From the NCBI GenBank assembly GCA_945863785.1, contig CAMBAQ010000058.1, positions 1 to 10,215 of the forward strand: a stretch of DNA of 10,215 nt. The letters are read 5' to 3'. Below are positions 7,809 to 10,215 of the stretch, piece by piece. The notes beneath the pieces are model-generated. The model saw nothing but the letters and a program-made list of their open reading frames with translations, was not told the DNA's origin and ran no database searches. This DNA is from Chthoniobacter flavus (GTDB lineage: Bacteria > Verrucomicrobiota > Verrucomicrobiia > Chthoniobacterales > Terrimicrobiaceae). The translations under genes were made by a program, and so were the position numbers. The first letter of the stretch is position 1. The number at the start of each line of letters is the position of its first letter.

Positions 7809-8359
7809 CACGAACCGGTGGATTCACCGCCTTTAGTGGGCGGAACGTAATACTGGCGAATTTCCATGTCCATGACGACATTAGGTGGCTCGCTATCGCT
7901 ACGAATAGTCATCTTGGTCACCGCTCGCCAAGCGATGGGGGACTGCAATTCAAATAAGAATCGTGCCACACCGGCAAAGGGGCCGCTGAGTTTCGTCTGC
8001 AAAAGAGCTGAGTTCCCAGCACCTCCTGTGACGGATGGCATCAACGTCTCCTCAACGACCTTGATTCCCGCCTTTTCGGCTTCAGCCCGCACCGAAGTGA
8101 GCAGCGCAGTGCTCGCGCCATCGCCTGTATTGACAGGAGCAGGATGTTCCTTCATCCATTCATGAGCGACCTGTATGGACTCGGCTGCAATGATCCAAGA
8201 TTTCGCCTCCTCCAGCGAGGTGCGGGTTTGTTCAATATTCGCAGCGATGGCCTGTCTGCGGCCCATCCAAGCACGAACTCCAAAGATGTTTAGTGCCAAA
8301 AACACAGCCGCTCCAAAGATCACGAGAAGCCTTAGTTCATTCTTCGCTGGTTTTCGCAT
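7808..8359 (-). CDS. GspM/PilO-like inner-membrane assembly protein
   Basis: This is a bitopic protein of 183 residues with the standard GspM/PilO layout. A short basic cytoplasmic end (MRKPAKNELR) is followed by one membrane segment (about 11-29), a helical, probably coiled-coil stretch (about 33-72) and a small periplasmic alpha/beta domain (about 84-172, with IKVVEETLM and LSGPFAGVARFLFELQSP). The phrase GPFAGVARFLFELQ matches the PilO/GspM ferredoxin-like fold, where a similar segment precedes the second helix. It is expected to pair with the GspL-like protein through the periplasmic domains. I chose ATG 8359, with GGAAGGA 10 bases upstream; a TTG at 8383 is also possible and would add 8 residues. 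It overlaps the gspL-like end by 23 bases under the ATG start. Sequence similarity in this family is always weak, so the assignment rests mostly on architecture and position. Confidence 0.75.
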   Translation of the reverse strand: MRKPAKNELRLLVIFGAAVFLALNIFGVRAWMGRRQAIAANIEQTRTSLEEAKSWIIAAESIQVAHEWMKEHPAPVNTGDGASTALLTSVRAEAEKAGIKVVEETLMPSVTGGAGNSALLQTKLSGPFAGVARFLFELQSPIAWRAVTKMTIRSDSEPPNVVMDMEIRQYYVPPTKGGESTGS

Positions 8360-9554
8360 CGGGGCGTAATCCTTCCATTTCAAAACGAACCTTATTGCGG
8401 CCGACCAACTGAGGTTGGCGCGAGGTCCAATCGTAATCCTGCAAAAGCGGGGCTTTTTTTATTCTCTCAAAGAAATCGTAGGCCTGAGTTACATCCGCAG
8501 CCTCACCGGCGATGGTGAAACGACCGCTATCGAAGCTGTATTGAGTCAGGCGCACTTGCTCGCCGGGGATCTCGGTGGCAACGGCCGCGAGCTGATCGAT
8601 CGCAAACGCTGCCGGATCCACAGCCGCACGAAACTCCTTCCACTCAGTAACGAGCTTATGCGCTCCGGAAGAGGTTTCCTCGATCCCATGAAGCTCCGAA
8701 GCGAGCTTCGAAAACTGAATCCGGCGAACAAGAAGGTCTCCCGATATAAGCAAGAGCACTAATGCATAGAAAGCGATGCCGCCGACCGCGAAAAAAAGAA
8801 ACTTCTGCCACCTTGTGCGTTTCTCCATTTCCAATTTCGCGCTAGGAGGTGCGGGATTGGTATAGCTGCCCAGTAAAAATGGGGGTGGTGCGACGGGGGA
8901 ATGCTCCACGTCAACCTGAAGTCCATCTCGCAGTGACGTGCGATCCTCAAAACTAAAATCCCCAATCAGTCGCAACCTTGCCGGCATTCGAAGCAACACC
9001 CCCTCAGAAAGAAGACGCATGGCCGTGCGGGTAATGATTCCGCAAAGTGCGGAACCAATAGCAATCTCGCCAGTGCAGGTGAAATACACACATTTTTTCT
9101 CTCGATAAAATGCAAAGCAAATCTCGCCCCACTCGCCCCAGACAATCACATCCTCTGCATCAGGATCCCATAAACGAGCGGGAAACTCAAACGTCTTGGC
9201 CTTGGAATAGTAGTCTTGGGCTCGATCGTCATCGATGGAAGACAGGGCGAGAATGAGGGAGCGACCGTCCTTTTCAAGAATGGGAATACCGTGGACCTCT
9301 GCGTTTTTTTTGAGCAAATGGCGACTTGATAACTCCAAATCCGCAAGTTCGATGGGATCCCCCTGCGAGGAAATCCATACAGGCACAGCCAACAGACTGC
9401 GCGTCGGAACAGCCAAGATCAAATGACGGACAGGGCCTAGAGATTTTGGAAAAATAAAAGCCTCGCAGATAGGATCCGAATTGTTCGGCACTTTCCAAAA
9501 CTCCCACCCAGTTCGACCTGGGCGTAAAACCGCATCTGCAGTCAACCTGTTCAT
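8337..9554 (-). CDS. GspL/PilN-like inner-membrane assembly protein
   Basis: The 405-residue protein has the GspL plan. A cytoplasmic portion of about 245 residues is followed by a single transmembrane segment (about 251-271, FLFFAVGGIAFYALVLLLI), a helical linker and a periplasmic domain (about 275-395). The periplasmic domain has a PilN/GspL-like fold with YSFDSGRFTIAGEAADV (339-355) and AYDFFERIKKA. Known: GspL binds GspE in the cytoplasm and GspM in the periplasm. The cytoplasmic part should be the actin-like (PilM-type) domain, but I see no recognisable nucleotide-binding motif in it, so it is divergent or degenerate. The start is ATG at 9554, which overlaps the gspK stop as ATGA and has a strong purine-rich site at 9557-9564; a TTG at 9566 is a poorer alternative. 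Confidence 0.78.
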   Translation of the reverse strand: MNRLTADAVLRPGRTGWEFWKVPNNSDPICEAFIFPKSLGPVRHLILAVPTRSLLAVPVWISSQGDPIELADLELSSRHLLKKNAEVHGIPILEKDGRSLILALSSIDDDRAQDYYSKAKTFEFPARLWDPDAEDVIVWGEWGEICFAFYREKKCVYFTCTGEIAIGSALCGIITRTAMRLLSEGVLLRMPARLRLIGDFSFEDRTSLRDGLQVDVEHSPVAPPPFLLGSYTNPAPPSAKLEMEKRTRWQKFLFFAVGGIAFYALVLLLISGDLLVRRIQFSKLASELHGIEETSSGAHKLVTEWKEFRAAVDPAAFAIDQLAAVATEIPGEQVRLTQYSFDSGRFTIAGEAADVTQAYDFFERIKKAPLLQDYDWTSRQPQLVGRNKVRFEMEGLRPDAKTSEE

Positions 9555-10215
9555 TGCTCCTCCCAACTCATCATTTGCGAGTTGGGGTCAACTCCCGATA
9601 CAACCGTGATTTTGTGGGCCACCCCACCGCACCACCCAGTAGACTCAATGCGGCGCAAATCCCCAGACACGTCAAAAAACTCAAGCAGGGCAGCACGCTG
9701 ACGCTGCCCGAGCGCGAGGAAATCGGCCATGTCCTCGAGAGAAGCGATTTTTTGATCATCATTCGTTCCATCTATGCCATCCCTACCTGCGCGCATCTGG
9801 ATAAGAGATCGGCACTGCACCGGGGTAAATTCGGCGATCGCTGTGAGTAATGGTTCTGTGGCATATTGGATACTGATTTTACCATTATACCAGACCGTAA
9901 ATGAACTTTGCCAGCCTTCCTTTTCAAAAAGAAGTCTAGAGAGATTTAGCACTGCCTCCAACTCTCGAATGTGCTTGATCGGACGATTCGCTGGATATCC
10001 GCGTCTACCTGCCCTATCATACTCCCCTTGCTCGGCCCCTTTGAGTGAAACAAAGTCATCCCCGTCGATCCAATCAATGAGGGAATCTATAGCCGCGTCC
10101 GTGGAAGCTATATCCGCTCCCCAAGAACTGAAGAGACGAATAAAAAGGGAGCGGTTATTGTTTTGAATCCAGAAATTGGGATTAATTCTACCGGCCTCAT
10201 TACTGAGATTAACCT
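9551..10215 (-). CDS. gspK: Type II secretion system minor pseudopilin GspK, C-terminal 220 residues
   Basis: The frame is open from the right edge to a stop at 9551-9553, so the prepilin leader and hydrophobic helix lie outside the window. Numbering from the first in-window residue, the family landmarks are visible. VNLSNEAGRINPN (1-13) matches the V-DE-G-K/R-N-N segment. SLIDWIDGDD (44-53) and GAEQGEY (59-65), then RGYPANRPIKHIREL (71-85), match the DWIDxD...GAE...PxNxP...EL block. GKISIQYATEPLL (111-123) leads into a helix-hairpin-helix-like region, and an Asp-rich loop GRDGIDGTNDDQ is at 143-154. Known: GspK caps the pseudopilus tip with GspI and GspJ and is specific to T2SS rather than classical type IV pili, so it anchors the reading of the whole cluster. 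The gene ends by overlapping gspL by 4 bases. Confidence 0.88.
   Translation of the reverse strand, partial: VNLSNEAGRINPNFWIQNNNRSLFIRLFSSWGADIASTDAAIDSLIDWIDGDDFVSLKGAEQGEYDRAGRRGYPANRPIKHIRELEAVLNLSRLLFEKEGWQSSFTVWYNGKISIQYATEPLLTAIAEFTPVQCRSLIQMRAGRDGIDGTNDDQKIASLEDMADFLALGQRQRAALLEFFDVSGDLRRIESTGWCGGVAHKITVVSGVDPNSQMMSWEEQ
9557..9564 (-). promoter_or_regulatory. Ribosome binding site for the gspL-like gene
   Basis: On the minus strand GGGAGGAG lies just upstream of the ATG at 9554; from the GGGAGG core the spacer is 4 bases. It sits inside the last codons of gspK, which supports coupled translation and decides the ATG over the upstream TTG at 9566. Confidence 0.55.

Noticed and set aside
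7245..7850. Plus-strand open frame (201 codons) opposite the GspC/PilP-like gene
   Set aside because: The Trp- and Arg-rich translation results from reading the complement of a proline-rich coding region; the minus-strand product has a signal peptide and coupled overlaps with both neighbours.
8443..8460. Terminator-like hairpin AAAAGC-GGG-GCTTTT followed by T's on the plus strand
   Set aside because: It is a 6-base, AT-rich stem inside the gspL-like coding sequence and on the antisense strand; it encodes the KKAPLLQ segment.

Overview
The window looks like an ordinary chromosomal stretch of a diderm (outer-membrane) bacterium of moderate GC content. The shape of the secretin, the reduced GspL/GspM/GspC-type proteins and the single bifunctional RibBA made me think of Verrucomicrobiota or a relative. 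That placement comes from overall resemblance only, and no marker gene here settles it.

Layout. Positions 1-611 (minus strand) hold the N-terminal half of a class I pyridine nucleotide-disulfide oxidoreductase that runs off the left edge. An 83-base divergent intergenic region (612-694) separates it from ribBA (plus strand, 695-1903), which encodes both entry enzymes of riboflavin synthesis. ribBA converges on the end of a large minus-strand cluster across a 37-base gap. That cluster fills 1941-10215 and encodes the core of a type II secretion system (T2SS) or closely related type IV filament machine. In transcription order it is gspK (5' end outside the window), gspL-like, gspM-like, a GspC/PilP-like periplasmic protein, gspD (secretin), gspE (ATPase) and gspF (inner-membrane platform).

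How it works together. GspE is the cytoplasmic ATPase that drives the GspF platform. The GspL-like and GspM-like proteins connect the ATPase to the periplasm. The GspC/PilP-like protein probably bridges them to the GspD secretin in the outer membrane. GspK is the minor pseudopilin at the tip of the pseudopilus. Stop/start overlaps or very short gaps at every junction point to one translationally coupled operon, whose promoter and major pseudopilin genes should lie beyond position 10215. The transcribed order L-M-C-D matches pilM/N-pilO-pilP-pilQ of type IV pili rather than the proteobacterial gspC-D-E-F...K-L-M order. This is the most informative structural observation in the window.

I see no tRNA, rRNA, CRISPR, insertion sequence, phage gene or convincing riboswitch. 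I found no wholly undescribed system. The points worth a second look are the gene order, the unassigned GspC/PilP-position protein with its proline/arginine-rich tail, and the low-complexity insertions and basic C-terminal tail of the secretin.
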